Shown here: piece after piece, positions 7,118-16,724 of the stretch
Layout of the letters: the number at the start of each line of letters is the position of its first letter
Position numbering within the stretch: the stretch's first letter is position 1
Notes under the pieces: generated by a model
Databases searched by the model: none
The model's input: the letters and a program-made list of their open reading frames with translations, nothing else
Told to the model about the DNA's origin: nothing
Source: a virus
Direction: 5' to 3' (one strand)
Virus record (IMG/VR): IMGVR_UViG_3300005854_000008
Location: 1-37,258 of that record
Length of the DNA stretch: 37,258 bases
Translations under genes and position numbers: made by a program

Positions 7118-7763
7118 GATTTTTGAGTGGTTAAGGCAACCAGTAAGACTTGACGAATCAGAAGCTGAAAATATACAGACTCAATCTACAAACGAAGAAT
7201 TAGTGCAAACACAACTTCAAGAAGAGTCTAAACAACAAACACAGCAGATGCAACAACAGCAGATACAAAATCAACAAGAGCAAAAACAGATGGATGCAGA
7301 TTTTCCTGGGATAGAGTATTTGACCAATGCGGATTTACATGATATCAATGTTGGTAGGCAAAGATTTATAGCGAAATATGCGAACTTTGAAAATTTAAAC
7401 AATTTACTTCAAACAATTGAGCCGATTGCTTATAGACAATATGTGTTAGACATTCAGGCTGGTAGAAAGCAGGGAGATTATTACGCTTATCTTGAACGAG
7501 CAAAAGATTTAACGTATGAGGCGACAAAAACTTTAGTAGACCAGTTAAGAAGGTTACAGCAGTATAATCCGTATTACATACCGACCAGACAACAGAGTAA
7601 AAGACCATACACGATAAAAGATTTGATGCGTGATTACAAGAAAGCTTTACCTTATGTCACAACGAAATATCATATGATTTACCATATGGACGATCAGACC
7701 GTTGATCGGGGTAGATTAGATTTATCTACTCCGAGCGGTCTGCCAATAGAACAACAACAATAA
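7104..7763 (+). CDS. Gln-rich protein upstream of capsid gene (scaffold candidate)
   Basis: A 219-residue protein. Residues ~20-65 are very rich in Gln with acidic residues and probably disordered; the remainder is mostly helical and Tyr/Gln-rich. Its place just before the major capsid gene is where scaffolding proteins are usually found, but no scaffold family motif is recognised. The start at 7104 overlaps the nuclease gene by 14 bases. Confidence 0.6.
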   Translation: MDLNKIFEWLRQPVRLDESEAENIQTQSTNEELVQTQLQEESKQQTQQMQQQQIQNQQEQKQMDADFPGIEYLTNADLHDINVGRQRFIAKYANFENLNNLLQTIEPIAYRQYVLDIQAGRKQGDYYAYLERAKDLTYEATKTLVDQLRRLQQYNPYYIPTRQQSKRPYTIKDLMRDYKKALPYVTTKYHMIYHMDDQTVDRGRLDLSTPSGLPIEQQQ

Positions 7764-7782
7764 CAAAAAGGAGGGATGAAGT

Positions 7783-8889
7783 ATGGCTGATTTATTTTGG
7801 GGAGATTTAGGGCAAGAAGGTGGGACGATATCACCAACTAACTTTTTTGACACTTCTGATGCACGAGCTGTTATAAGGACTGAATTATCTCGGGACTTAT
7901 GGAAGATTACGTTTGTTCACTCGAATTTTAGGCGGTATGTAGACAAGATTACTGGTTTTACTGAGAAGATGTCTGACAAATTTATGGTTCCGAAGGATTT
8001 ATTCAGACCTGAGGATGCTCTTTGGGATGAAGTAGGAGAGTTTGAAGCTTTACCTGATTTCAATTTGAATTTTGGTAGGTTTTTGATTCAGATTGCGGAA
8101 CGTGGTAAGCAATTTAGGCATACTGAAAGAGCTGATTTATTCTCTTTTGTTGATATTGGGGGGTTAGCGAGAGAGAAGTTTAGTCAGATTGCTGTAGCAT
8201 CAATTGAAAGAGACTTGTTAATGAATGCTTTTGTTTATCTTGATGTTTTAGGGATTGCTCAGGCTAATGGTGAAGTGTATTATGACACAGGTAAATCTCT
8301 GGCTCCGACAAAATCATTCATGAGAGACGTTGATGGTATTTTTACTCCAATAACAATTTCTCAGGTTGTTTATAATACAACAGCTGGAACGATTGAAGGG
8401 GAAACACCAGAACCTTTGACAATGTCTCATATTCTTAGGTTTGCTCAGATTTTACACGATTTAAACGTTCCTTCTTACACTGGTGATGGGTATGGGACTT
8501 ATTTAGTCATAATTAACAAACAAGCTGAAAATAGGTTATTAACTGATCCTGTGTTCTTGCAGGCTGTGACTTTCTCTGGTGATGTGGAGAAACTTTACAA
8601 AGGTTATATTGGTTCATTTTATGGTCAAGAGTTTGTGCGTGATGAGGGTAAATATATTGACAAGTTCATTTGTGGTTTAAATCCTGTGTTAAGAGGCAAA
8701 GCTATTTGTATTTTCTTAGGTAAGCAACCTGTTGTTGAGGCTGTAGTTAGACCTGAGGCTATTTATGAGGAGAAGCCGATAGATTATGGTCGTTATAGGG
8801 GGATGGCTATTCGGACTTATAGAGGAGAAAGCCCGACTTGGTTTTCTGTGGAAGGTCAACCAGTTGGAGGTATTTTGGTAGGAACTTAA
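7783..8889 (+). CDS. Major capsid protein
   Basis: A 368-residue protein behind a strong AAGGAGGG site. Size, position after the scaffold candidate and before the connector-like gene, and overall composition support a HK97-fold-type major capsid protein. The N-terminal region (TRTELSRDLWK-like helix, residues ~25-45) and the C-terminal beta-rich part fit. No catalytic motifs are visible. This identity is by synteny and general character, not by a decisive motif. Confidence 0.7.
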   Translation: MADLFWGDLGQEGGTISPTNFFDTSDARAVIRTELSRDLWKITFVHSNFRRYVDKITGFTEKMSDKFMVPKDLFRPEDALWDEVGEFEALPDFNLNFGRFLIQIAERGKQFRHTERADLFSFVDIGGLAREKFSQIAVASIERDLLMNAFVYLDVLGIAQANGEVYYDTGKSLAPTKSFMRDVDGIFTPITISQVVYNTTAGTIEGETPEPLTMSHILRFAQILHDLNVPSYTGDGYGTYLVIINKQAENRLLTDPVFLQAVTFSGDVEKLYKGYIGSFYGQEFVRDEGKYIDKFICGLNPVLRGKAICIFLGKQPVVEAVVRPEAIYEEKPIDYGRYRGMAIRTYRGESPTWFSVEGQPVGGILVGT

Positions 8890-8902
8890 TAACAAATATG
8901 CG

Positions 8903-9541
8903 ATGTGGAACTCAAATGATGAGTATATTCAACACATCTTAAAGTTTGCGGGGGTTCCTTACGAGGAGCCCCTGTCTTTATCAACTTTTTACAATTCAGT
9001 TTATAAACCCCTTTTTCAGGAAGCAGTTTTAGAGATTCAAAAATTTGTCAATTTTTCTTTTATGCGAAAGGAAGAGGAATTTGTTCTACCAGCGGGGCAA
9101 TCATCTATTAATTTGAACACAAAGAATATTAAATTCATTCAAGCGATTTTTCCGAAGGGTAGTAACAAGGTTTTGGAAGGGTTTGAATATGCGAAGTATG
9201 CTGGGTCTTTGCGAGTAGGCAATCCGACGGCTTATTATTTTGATGATAGTTCAATGACGATTTATTTTAATGCGACACCTGTTGTTGATATAGTTTATCG
9301 ACTAATTTATTACGAGTATGATTTAGATAGTGATCCGCATCCAGTATTGAATGAAGCACCAGAAGTGTTAAAATATTTGTATCTTGCTAAGCTTTATTTG
9401 CATTTGGGAGAGTATGATAAGTATGAGAATGCGTATCAGAAGTTCGTAACGTTGTGTAGACTTGAAGATGGGTTAGAGAAAATAAAGAAAACACGGACGA
9501 CTTTGTTTAAGATGAGACATGGATATGAGGGTTGGTGGTAG
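8903..9541 (+). CDS. Head-tail connector / gatekeeper-like protein
   Basis: A 212-residue protein. The N-terminal half has helices with long hydrophobic stretches (VYKPLFQEAVLEIQKFVNF), and the C-terminal half is helical with many Tyr (EVLKYLYLAKLYLHLGEYDKY). This pattern is like podovirus tail-tube or adaptor proteins (P22 gp4/T7 gp11 type) that dock under the portal. It follows the capsid gene by 13 bases and overlaps the next gene by 23. The assignment is tentative. Confidence 0.45.
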   Translation: MWNSNDEYIQHILKFAGVPYEEPLSLSTFYNSVYKPLFQEAVLEIQKFVNFSFMRKEEEFVLPAGQSSINLNTKNIKFIQAIFPKGSNKVLEGFEYAKYAGSLRVGNPTAYYFDDSSMTIYFNATPVVDIVYRLIYYEYDLDSDPHPVLNEAPEVLKYLYLAKLYLHLGEYDKYENAYQKFVTLCRLEDGLEKIKKTRTTLFKMRHGYEGWW

Positions 9542-9863
9542 TTTGAGAGATTATATTACCAAGGAAGAGCTTGATCGTTATTTTGCTAAATCTGAATGTG
9601 ACAAGTTATACATAAAGAATTTGATTGCCACGGATTGGGGTTTTGCAAGTTGGGACGTTGATGAAGACGGGTATTTATTTGTTTTATCTTGTTATGGAGA
9701 TGGAAAATTGTGGAAAGAGTTTTTTGTAAGTTTAGCGAAACAGTTGAAGTTAAAAGGGATAAGATTTGTAACAAGAAGGAATCCTGAAGCGTGGAAAAGG
9801 TTGTATAAAGATTGTGAAATTGTTTTAGACGAATATGTATTAAAATATGAGTTAAAGGAGTGA
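9519..9863 (+). CDS. Small hypothetical virion-region protein
   Basis: A 114-residue soluble protein with a central segment KGIRFVTRRNPEAWKRLYKD that I recall from small proteins found beside connector genes of podovirus-like phages. It ends in TGA, showing UGA acts as a normal stop here. It overlaps the connector-like gene. Function unknown. Confidence 0.55.
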   Translation: MDMRVGGSLRDYITKEELDRYFAKSECDKLYIKNLIATDWGFASWDVDEDGYLFVLSCYGDGKLWKEFFVSLAKQLKLKGIRFVTRRNPEAWKRLYKDCEIVLDEYVLKYELKE

Positions 9864-9867
9864 TAAA

Positions 9868-10659
9868 ATGGGTAGAAGAAGAACAAGAACAAGGGTTAGA
9901 TATAGAATTCCACCAGAGGTTTCGGCTCTTCAAAGAACGATAGTAAATGAATTACAGGCATTAAGACCGTTAGCTGAGTCAGCTGTTCCAAGAATTCAAG
10001 GGGCAATACAACAATTTATTGAGCAATATCAAGATTGGTTAGCACGAGCACCGTTATATTTTGATGAAGCTCAACGGCGATTGACTGAAATTGTAGAAGA
10101 ACCAATTAGACAAAGACTTACAGATCAGTATGAAGAAGCACGAAGGCGGACGAAAGAGTTATCTCAAGAAGTTTTACAAGATGCGATAAGGAATACGATA
10201 AGAAGATTAGCATTACAGGGGTTGATTAGTCAAACGGCGGGCACTCAAGCAATGGCTGAGCAGTTTAGACAGTATGAATATGAACCGTTGCAAAGATTAA
10301 TTGAAGTAGAAGCAGAAGCTAAAAGAAAATTGCAAGAGCAGATGTTAAGAGAAAGGGCTAATATAGAAGCGACACGTTTAAATTTTCAGTTATCATTACC
10401 AAATATATATCGAGAAATTATGCAAGCACAACAACAGTATGCACTTACACCGTTTGAATTAAGAAGAGCTTTGCTTGGAACATTAACGAGTTCGGCGGGA
10501 GTAGTTCAGCAATTGAGTCCAGCATCAGTTACGTATACGACAAGAGGGGGGCTTCATCCGCTTTTAGGAACTGCATTAAGTATAATTGGAAGTTTAGGAG
10601 CAAGTAGATTAATTGGACGACAATTTCCTTTAAGATTAAAAGGAAGGAGGAGGAAATAA
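9868..10659 (+). CDS. Internal virion protein candidate (helical)
   Basis: A 263-residue, Arg/Gln/Glu-rich protein, strongly helical through residues ~15-190, with a hydrophobic C-terminal segment (LLGTALSIIGSLGAS) before an Arg-rich tail. The layout (long amphipathic helices, one membrane-like segment) recalls ejected core proteins of T7-like phages, which form a conduit in the cell envelope. It has a good AAGGAGTG site. Homology not established. Confidence 0.5.
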   Translation: MGRRRTRTRVRYRIPPEVSALQRTIVNELQALRPLAESAVPRIQGAIQQFIEQYQDWLARAPLYFDEAQRRLTEIVEEPIRQRLTDQYEEARRRTKELSQEVLQDAIRNTIRRLALQGLISQTAGTQAMAEQFRQYEYEPLQRLIEVEAEAKRKLQEQMLRERANIEATRLNFQLSLPNIYREIMQAQQQYALTPFELRRALLGTLTSSAGVVQQLSPASVTYTTRGGLHPLLGTALSIIGSLGASRLIGRQFPLRLKGRRRK

Positions 10660-10660
10660 A

Positions 10661-11380
10661 ATGGCAACTCAAATATTAGATCCTATATCTTTGTTGATGC
10701 TTGCAAATGCTCAAATGTTTAGTCGGAATTTGTGGGAAACAAATGTAGAGAGACCGACTATAACGGATGTGGCAAGGTTAGCGTCGCACAGGGCAAGTCC
10801 TTATGGAACGATAACGATTGAACAACCTCAGATGTCTTGGGATGAATTTATACAGGCTGTAATTATTCCAGTAGTTTCGGACTTTTTTGTAGCAAGAGAG
10901 TTAAGTAAACCTGTTTTAGATGATAGGATTGTCAGACGATTAAGGAAACAAATTCCTGATTTAGATAGATATTTACAAAAAGATGAAAAAACGGACGGGT
11001 ATAGATTTATAGATGTAGATAATGCTCCTGAAATGGTTAAAGAAATATATAACAAAGTTAAAGAAATTGAAGAAGCACGGCAAAGATTATTACGGAATCC
11101 GAGGAATTTTTTGAGACCTGGGACTTTGTCTTTATTGATGCAAAATCCGATTATTACGAGCACGGTATTTGATGTTGCGGGACAGATTGAGAGAGGTATT
11201 AGAGCGGGTAAGAAGAAAGAAGCGATGCGAAAAATTGCTTCTAAGACGTTGCAGGGCTTAGGGCTTAAGGAAGAAGAGTTAGAAGTATTAAATTGGGAAG
11301 ATTTTCAAATGTTGATGCCGTTTATTCTTGTAAATTTATTTAGTAATCTTAAGCCAAAGGTTACAAGTGAGGTAAGATAA
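10661..11380 (+). CDS. Hypothetical structural-region protein
   Basis: A 239-residue protein behind AAGGAGGAGG. Mixed helical composition with no recognised motif; a C-terminal hydrophobic stretch (QMLMPFILVNLFSNL). Its stop overlaps the next start by one base (TAATG). From its position it is probably a virion component delivered with the internal core proteins. Confidence 0.5.
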   Translation: MATQILDPISLLMLANAQMFSRNLWETNVERPTITDVARLASHRASPYGTITIEQPQMSWDEFIQAVIIPVVSDFFVARELSKPVLDDRIVRRLRKQIPDLDRYLQKDEKTDGYRFIDVDNAPEMVKEIYNKVKEIEEARQRLLRNPRNFLRPGTLSLLMQNPIITSTVFDVAGQIERGIRAGKKKEAMRKIASKTLQGLGLKEEELEVLNWEDFQMLMPFILVNLFSNLKPKVTSEVR

Positions 11381-12402
11381 TGCAAGTAATAGGCACTCCT
11401 TACAATAGAGCGTATTCAGAAATAATGCGTTTGGAAAGAGAGAAATTGCGTAAAGAGATAGAAAAATTTTTGCAAACTTACGCAGAACAAAAACGTTTAC
11501 AACAAGAACAATCAGTAAAATCACAAACCGAACCAAAAATAGCAAAAAGAACGACTCAAAAAGTCACTACGACACAGCAACTGACAGAACGAGACTTACT
11601 AAACTTTGTCGTTAAAGAAATCAAAGATATCTACGAAGGAAAAAAAAGTCTGTATGACAGCAAGTTATTTGAAGACATAAAGAATGAGCAAGAAAAGATA
11701 CGAACGGATTTACAAAATACTTTGCAAGAATATAACAACAAAATAAAAGAGCTTGCTGATTTTACACAAAAGTTCAATGATGCACATAGTAAGATGATTG
11801 GTTTATTTGCGTTGTTACTTGGGAAGAGTGATTTGATGAGACATACAAATGAACATTTGTTTGACAAGATGAGAGAATTGATTTTGTATTATCCTGTTGA
11901 TGTTGTTCCTTTGGCAATGAAGAATTTGATTGTAGGTTATTTTGCGGGGAAACAAGCGGGTATAGATACGGATGGTATGAGCGTGGGGGAGTTAATAGTA
12001 ATGGGAGAGAATCCTGAAATTGTAGCGAAGCTGTCGCCGAAAAGTGTAGAGTTTTTGGGTCAATTGATAGAAGTTATGCCTCAAATTTTTCAAATGAAAG
12101 TTGCTCCGTATAGGATAATGCTTGATAAGTTACAGAATGAAGCAAAAATTTTAGAAACAAGACAAACGCATTTGGAGCAGATGTTATTAAGATCAGAACA
12201 AAATGCATTAAGACGGTTACAGTTGTTAGAGATGTTGCTTAATTATCTCTTGACAGCGAAAACTAAGAAAGAAATAGCGAAATTGCAAGCAGAAACAAAA
12301 ATAAAAGTGGCAGAGATGAAAAAACAAGAAAAAGAAGAAAAATCGTTTCAATTTGTAAGACCAGAAGATAGAAAACAAATAGAAGAACTTGCAGGGAAAT
12401 AA
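11380..12402 (+). CDS. Coiled-coil virion-region protein
   Basis: A 340-residue protein. Residues ~15-75 are Lys/Gln/Thr-rich and probably flexible; ~80-150 form a long coiled coil; the middle has a hydrophobic helix (MIGLFALLLGKS) and the C-terminal third is coiled again, with a charged tail. It is coupled to the previous gene and precedes the 1437-residue protein, fitting an internal core or conduit role. No known family recognised. Confidence 0.5.
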   Translation: MQVIGTPYNRAYSEIMRLEREKLRKEIEKFLQTYAEQKRLQQEQSVKSQTEPKIAKRTTQKVTTTQQLTERDLLNFVVKEIKDIYEGKKSLYDSKLFEDIKNEQEKIRTDLQNTLQEYNNKIKELADFTQKFNDAHSKMIGLFALLLGKSDLMRHTNEHLFDKMRELILYYPVDVVPLAMKNLIVGYFAGKQAGIDTDGMSVGELIVMGENPEIVAKLSPKSVEFLGQLIEVMPQIFQMKVAPYRIMLDKLQNEAKILETRQTHLEQMLLRSEQNALRRLQLLEMLLNYLLTAKTKKEIAKLQAETKIKVAEMKKQEKEEKSFQFVRPEDRKQIEELAGK

Positions 12403-12410
12403 AATCAATT

Positions 12411-15400
12411 ATGGGTTTAACAGACATTCTTCATGATTTGCGGGTTAAGTTTTTTGGTTACAATGAAAATGATGTATATAATTTTCTTGCGTATCCGAAA
12501 AAATCTGAACTGAACAAGCTTTTAAGAGACAAAAAGTCAAGAGAGCAATTCTTTTCTACAGTTGAGCGTATAGCTCAAAAAAAAGGTTTAGATTCAGTCA
12601 AAACTTTAGAAGCGGTATCAAGGTATATATTACAAAAAGCAAAGGACAATGGTTTATTCACTTCGGAGATCATTACAGCTCCTCGTTTACAGGATTATGA
12701 AATGATCATAGGCATTGACGAGCTTGGTAGGTATGCGTTTGGTGAAAAAGATCTTGGAATGGGATTTGTTCGAGTGTTAGAAGCTTTAGATGTTGGCAAG
12801 AGAATGAAGAAAAAAGATCGTGACAAGTTTGTTACTAATGTAAGAAATACGTTGTTCATAGCGTATCAAGTTGACAAGACAATTGAGCGGATTGAGAAAG
12901 CGTTAGATACAGCAAGTGATTTGTCGTTAGTTTTAGGACTAGGTGGATTAGCGACAAAAGGGGCGTTATGGTTAGGTAGAAGAGTCTTAAAAAATGTAAC
13001 TAAAGATATATTAACAAGATCGATGCTTGTCAGAGTTGCAAATAATGTTGCGTCATTTGGAATTGTAGCGGGGGATATAGCGTTTGCTGGGAGTGAATTA
13101 GGAAAAGCGACATTAAACACGGTAGCCAAGGGATTACCGTTGACATATTCACTGGACCATTTGATTTTAAGTGGTATTTCTTTGGCAGGATTTTTAGGAG
13201 CAAAAACAAAAAGAGTGCAAGAAGCTATTCAAAAGATTGAGGGGGTTCCTCACACGACAGTAGACGATGTTAGAAGGAAAATAATTGAGAATCAACTTCC
13301 TATACCTGGGTATGATTTGAATCTTACGACGGATGAAGCGTCCAAAATGTTCGTTTCTCAGATAAGAAAGTATCTTGAAAGCAAAGCGGGTAAAAAATTG
13401 TCTTTAGAGAATTTAGAAAGTATGAATGTTTTAATGGCACGGTTGCTTGGTAGTTTTGCGGAACAATGGAAAGTCAATACATTACTTGTGTCTGATGCTT
13501 TTGTTAATCCGCATAAGTATACGCATAAAATTCATGAGGTCTATGAAACAGTAAAAAACTTCATAATCACGAACAAAGAGGATTTTTTGGCTTTAATAGA
13601 TAAACTTCCTGAAGAACGTTTTGCTTTTGTCGCTTCAAAGCCTGAATTGTTCGAGTTTTTCTACATGAATACGTCCAAAGTTTTTTTAGACAGAATAAGG
13701 TTCTTGTTGAAAGAAATCAAGGAAAACGAAATCATTGACAAAAGAAAACTATATATACGACTGAAAGAAACTGATATAGAAGTGCGAGCTGAAGAAGCAT
13801 ACATGTGGGATTTCGAAAATCTGATCAATTATTACGTCTGGAATACAATAAAAAATGGTAAGCTGTCAGTAGGAGTCGAATTTGTTTTGAAAGAAAGCGA
13901 CAATGTAGAGAAAGTATTAAGAGAATATTATCTGCCTACGATTTACATTCCTACCTCAGACTATCGTAAAATATTAGTTGTCTCGATTAAAGAAGGGGAT
14001 GAAGAAAAAGAAATTTTAGTTGATGTTCCAGCAGTGTTAGTAGGGGCTCTCGGGGAAAAATTCAAAGGAGATTTGACGCAAATTCATCTTTTTTTACGAC
14101 GTTATGTAGCTGAAGTCAAAGGATTAGATTTAAAACAAGTAAAAAATATTCTTGTCATCTACGATCCAGTAAGTCAACTATTTCCTTCGACAGTTATTCG
14201 TAAGTTAGGTCTTAATAAACTGAGAATTTTAGACGATTGGTTAAACATTTTTCCTGATGAAGAATTAAAAGAAATAGGATTGCGTAAGGATAAAGCCACG
14301 AAATTACTTGAATTCGGAAAAAACATATCCGAGGCGTTCAATCAATTTTCTATTCGTCAGCAAAGAATTCAAGCTGAGAACATGCTAAAAGAAATCAGAG
14401 CCATATTAAAAGAACTATTAGGATATGATCCGAAAGATAAAGTCCGAACTGAAACCTTAATCAAAGAAGCATTAAAAGAAGCTCAAACTAGCGACAATCC
14501 TGCTTTACAAGATGCGGTTTACGTGCTTTCAGAGCAAGTTAAGCGACTTAAGCCATTAGTAAAAGACCTTAAAGCAAAATTTACAGATCCTAAAAAAGCC
14601 AGTCTTGCTGAAAAATTAATACAAAACTTTCAACGTGTTGAAACTATAATTGAAAAATTAAGCAAAAATCCAATTGAAGAAGTAAGAAAAAAAGTGATTG
14701 ATTTAATTTATCAAGAAAAAGACCCACGATTTCTTAGAAAATACGGTTCTGGCTTCGTTGATGTAAAAATGCTTTATGAATTGGATCCTGAGTTGGCGTT
14801 TGATTATTTAGCTCGAGCTTATACTAGACCTTGGACCTCTGATAAGAGATGGTTGTTAAGTTTTGTGAGACGAACTGAGGAAAGATTGTTTACAGATCCA
14901 TTTTTGAAAGACACAGACTTTGTCAAAACTTTAGAGCTTATTAGGGATTACCAAGGAAGAGAGACAGCAAGGAGCAAATGGCTTCAAGTAATAGGAACTC
15001 TTTCGAAGATATATACTTGGATGCTACCACGAGTTGCGATAGGAGCTGGTATTCAGTTATTCAATACTATATCACAGCGATATCCAAGTTTTAGATTTTT
15101 CCAAGCCCCATTTGAAACAATAAAAGACATAATAACAACTCCAGAGCTTCGAAGATTTTTGTATAGTCAAATCAAAGAAGAGTTACACGAGGATAATTAC
15201 TTGTCATTCTGGGTTAGAGCAATTGAACCATTTATACAGACAATTTTCTACAACGAATTACTTAAGAATCCTCAATTTAGAAAAGAAGTGCTACAAGATT
15301 TTGGTCATATAGTAAAAGGCGAATTTACTCCTGTAGATGCAAAATTATTAGCTGAGCACTTAACAAATTTAATTAACAGTCCTGCTGCTATTTCTCCATT

Positions 15401-16724
15401 TATGGGGACGACACTTGGTATATTAGCTTATATACAAAGTTGGTTCCCCTATGTAGTTGCTCCTTTCCAAATTGCAGTTCATTCACTTGCTAAAAGTTTG
15501 ACTTCATCTAAACATGCTATGAATTTCTTTAAACATTTGTTAATTGGTTCAACTATTTTACCTGCGACAGTTACTCAGTTTAGTGGTGTGACAGACACAA
15601 TTAAACAAGCTTATGAAGGTTTGTCAGTAATTTATCACACAATGGCTTCGATTATTACAGGAGATCCTGAACCAATTCAGTCATATCTTGAGGAACAAGA
15701 ACCTGTTTTAGCTTCGATATGGAAATCATTGTTTAGTAATTTAACCAATATACCACGAGATGAATTGACAGGTAGACTATTTCACGATTTAGGTTTGTTA
15801 TTAGCATTACACGGTGATGAAGTTGCATGGCAATATGTGAGAGCAGGACTTGACTTTTTGGCAAGACATTTAGATTTGGCAAATAAAAACTTATTCTCAC
15901 CTGGATCGGTAAGCACATCATTTGAAGTCACAGTGCCTATAATTAACACAGCTTTGAAGATAATTAACAACTTAACTGTTTATGAAAAAGAGCAACCGCA
16001 ATTAGCAGGTAAGACTTTGTTAGAAACGATAATGCAAACTATGCCAATTGCTAAAAACATTCGAGCAGGAATTTTACATGAACTAACTCAATACGGCAGA
16101 ATAAACGAAGATAGCGTGCTGAGATATTTCGATGATGAATATTTAACAACTGCTACAGGTCTCAGCTACTTCTTAGGAGTAATGCTTAAACATACAGTAA
16201 CAACAGCAAAGATATTTGATACGTTATTTTTGGGAGGACTTGGTGAGGCTGTAGCTCGAGTATTTACTGGTGAAGAAAGAAAAATGCTTTTCCTTCCTAA
16301 AGTAACCGATGCAAAAAGTTACAGACTCAAAATTTTAGGCAACGAAGAATATGTCTTACGGTCACTTAAGCAAATTGAGGACCCACATACGAAAAAAAAT
16401 GTCTTGTTAAGATTTGCTAACATAATGGACAATTATTTTGACGAAAAGAAAATCAAAAAGACAGATAGAACTCCTGAAGAAGAAATTAACATGTTCAAAA
16501 GCTATTTGACTTTCTTAACTTACGATCCGAGCATTCTAGACGACACAGAACTTGACTACATGATCCAAGTTGCAAATAAATCAGCCTACTACTTCAAACT
16601 TAAGTATGGTCTCGATGAGAAAGACTTGCATCATTTCTTAGCCAAAGCTTTAGACGAACTCAAGATTCGAAGAAAACTTAGAGGACAGTTGCTTCCCCCT
16701 GAAACGGAATCTCAGGGTTCTTAA
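12411..16724 (+). CDS. Giant (1437-residue) internal virion / ejection protein candidate
   Basis: The largest gene in the window. Hydrophobic helices lie at residues ~170-225 (LSLVLGLGGLATKGALWLG, then VASFGIVAGDIAFAG) and near the middle of the C-terminal half (MGTTLGILAYIQSWFPYVVA). Much of the rest is charged alpha helix. Very large helical proteins after head genes in short-tailed phages are usually internal core proteins ejected into the host envelope (compare T7 gp16). No transglycosylase or protease motif could be seen. Its 3' end overlaps the convergent polymerase gene by 47 bases. Confidence 0.55.
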   Translation: MGLTDILHDLRVKFFGYNENDVYNFLAYPKKSELNKLLRDKKSREQFFSTVERIAQKKGLDSVKTLEAVSRYILQKAKDNGLFTSEIITAPRLQDYEMIIGIDELGRYAFGEKDLGMGFVRVLEALDVGKRMKKKDRDKFVTNVRNTLFIAYQVDKTIERIEKALDTASDLSLVLGLGGLATKGALWLGRRVLKNVTKDILTRSMLVRVANNVASFGIVAGDIAFAGSELGKATLNTVAKGLPLTYSLDHLILSGISLAGFLGAKTKRVQEAIQKIEGVPHTTVDDVRRKIIENQLPIPGYDLNLTTDEASKMFVSQIRKYLESKAGKKLSLENLESMNVLMARLLGSFAEQWKVNTLLVSDAFVNPHKYTHKIHEVYETVKNFIITNKEDFLALIDKLPEERFAFVASKPELFEFFYMNTSKVFLDRIRFLLKEIKENEIIDKRKLYIRLKETDIEVRAEEAYMWDFENLINYYVWNTIKNGKLSVGVEFVLKESDNVEKVLREYYLPTIYIPTSDYRKILVVSIKEGDEEKEILVDVPAVLVGALGEKFKGDLTQIHLFLRRYVAEVKGLDLKQVKNILVIYDPVSQLFPSTVIRKLGLNKLRILDDWLNIFPDEELKEIGLRKDKATKLLEFGKNISEAFNQFSIRQQRIQAENMLKEIRAILKELLGYDPKDKVRTETLIKEALKEAQTSDNPALQDAVYVLSEQVKRLKPLVKDLKAKFTDPKKASLAEKLIQNFQRVETIIEKLSKNPIEEVRKKVIDLIYQEKDPRFLRKYGSGFVDVKMLYELDPELAFDYLARAYTRPWTSDKRWLLSFVRRTEERLFTDPFLKDTDFVKTLELIRDYQGRETARSKWLQVIGTLSKIYTWMLPRVAIGAGIQLFNTISQRYPSFRFFQAPFETIKDIITTPELRRFLYSQIKEELHEDNYLSFWVRAIEPFIQTIFYNELLKNPQFRKEVLQDFGHIVKGEFTPVDAKLLAEHLTNLINSPAAISPFMGTTLGILAYIQSWFPYVVAPFQIAVHSLAKSLTSSKHAMNFFKHLLIGSTILPATVTQFSGVTDTIKQAYEGLSVIYHTMASIITGDPEPIQSYLEEQEPVLASIWKSLFSNLTNIPRDELTGRLFHDLGLLLALHGDEVAWQYVRAGLDFLARHLDLANKNLFSPGSVSTSFEVTVPIINTALKIINNLTVYEKEQPQLAGKTLLETIMQTMPIAKNIRAGILHELTQYGRINEDSVLRYFDDEYLTTATGLSYFLGVMLKHTVTTAKIFDTLFLGGLGEAVARVFTGEERKMLFLPKVTDAKSYRLKILGNEEYVLRSLKQIEDPHTKKNVLLRFANIMDNYFDEKKIKKTDRTPEEEINMFKSYLTFLTYDPSILDDTELDYMIQVANKSAYYFKLKYGLDEKDLHHFLAKALDELKIRRKLRGQLLPPETESQGS

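Noticed and set aside
11336-11867. Minus-strand ORFs within the virion genes
   Set aside because: They are shadows of the well-supported plus-strand genes, hydrophobic and low in complexity.
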